The notes under the pieces: generated by a model | Databases searched by the model: none | Seen by the model: only the letters and a program-made list of their open reading frames with translations | What the model was told of the DNA's origin: nothing | Assembly (NCBI GenBank): GCA_900770255.1 | Contig: CAAGJN010000053.1 | Location: 1 to 18,811, forward strand | DNA: 18,811 nucleotides | DNA from: Clostridia bacterium | GTDB taxonomy: Bacteria > Bacillota > Clostridia > Oscillospirales > Acutalibacteraceae | Reading direction: 5' to 3' | Made by a program: the position numbers and the translations under genes | In this document: positions 18,718 to 18,811 of the stretch, one piece after another | Position numbering within the stretch: the stretch's first letter is position 1 | Layout of the letters: the number at the start of each line of letters is the position of its first letter

Positions 18718-18811
18718 ATGCCAAAAGGGGTACCAAACAAACGGTATACACCGGAATTCAAGAAAATGGTTGTAGAAACCATGATGGAAGAAAAACTGAG
18801 CTACCGCGAAA
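18718..18811 (+). CDS. IS3-family transposase OrfA, N-terminal fragment (cut by window end)
   Basis: The frame opens MPKGVPNKRYTPEFKKMVVE and continues for 31 codons to the window edge. The RYTPEFK opening is typical of the helix-turn-helix OrfA proteins of IS3/IS150-group elements, which bind the terminal repeats and are fused to OrfB by frameshifting. A GGGG stretch at 18704-18707 is a plausible ribosome site. Too little is present to judge integrity. Confidence 0.8.
   Translation, partial: MPKGVPNKRYTPEFKKMVVETMMEEKLSYRE

Larger units (their letters stand above)
18657..18811 (+). mobile_element. Left (5') end of an IS3-family (IS150-like) insertion sequence
   Basis: Terminal repeat at 18657-18684 beginning with TG, a promoter partly inside it, and the first part of orfA running off the window edge. 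It is in the same orientation as the IS end at 1-119, so the two edges show the tail and head of the same or a closely related element type. The insertion lies immediately downstream of the GH123-like stop codon and may have separated that gene from its native terminator. The flanking three bases GAC (18654-18656) would be the left copy of a target duplication if one exists. Confidence 0.8.

Overview
The window looks like a chromosomal segment of a Gram-positive, low-to-mid G+C Clostridia-type bacterium, probably Oscillospirales/Ruminococcaceae or a close relative. The grounds are a Bacillus-type primosome pair (a DnaB/DnaD-domain protein plus a DnaI/DnaC-like loader), a Firmicutes-length Tex, strong AGGAGG-type ribosome binding sites, a TTG-started uvrA, sigma-A-like promoters, and IS3/IS150-type insertion sequences at both edges. 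The lineage is inferred from gene content and motifs, not from a search.

Layout. Bases 1-119 are the 3' end of an IS3-family element (last 18 codons of the transposase plus terminal repeat). Bases 153-3539 hold a minus-strand two-gene operon of paralogous neutral-ceramidase-like proteins, one predicted cytosolic and one predicted secreted, with a promoter and a terminator. Diverging from it at 3.6 kb is a plus-strand run: DnaB/DnaD-like primosome protein, DnaI/DnaC-like ATPase, Tex, and, after a 90-bp gap with two hairpins, a dTDP-glucose 4,6-dehydratase (rmlB). Next is a self-contained TetR-regulator/class-III-aminotransferase operon with a near-consensus promoter, a palindrome over its -35 box and a UUCG-loop terminator. 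The last run is radC - uvrB - uvrA - GH123/DUF4091-like protein, with gaps of only 4-14 bp. The window ends in the 5' part of a second IS3-family element (terminal repeat, promoter, first 31 codons of OrfA) that begins one base after the stop codon of the GH123-like gene.

How the parts fit. Most of the segment is housekeeping: replication restart/initiation, transcription/RNA surveillance (Tex), nucleotide excision repair (UvrA, UvrB; no UvrC here) and nucleotide-sugar synthesis. The less ordinary parts are the ceramidase-like pair, the TetR/aminotransferase unit of unknown substrate, and the sugar-hydrolase-like gene coupled to uvrA. The two IS ends lie in the same orientation and together represent the tail and head of related elements. 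This may be a direct IS pair around 18.5 kb of chromosome, or simply an assembly broken at a repeated IS. I found no CRISPR array, rRNA, tRNA, toxin-antitoxin pair or obvious defence system. I do not see a clear new multi-gene system; the best candidates for new biology are the ceramidase-like pair and the TetR-aminotransferase operon.
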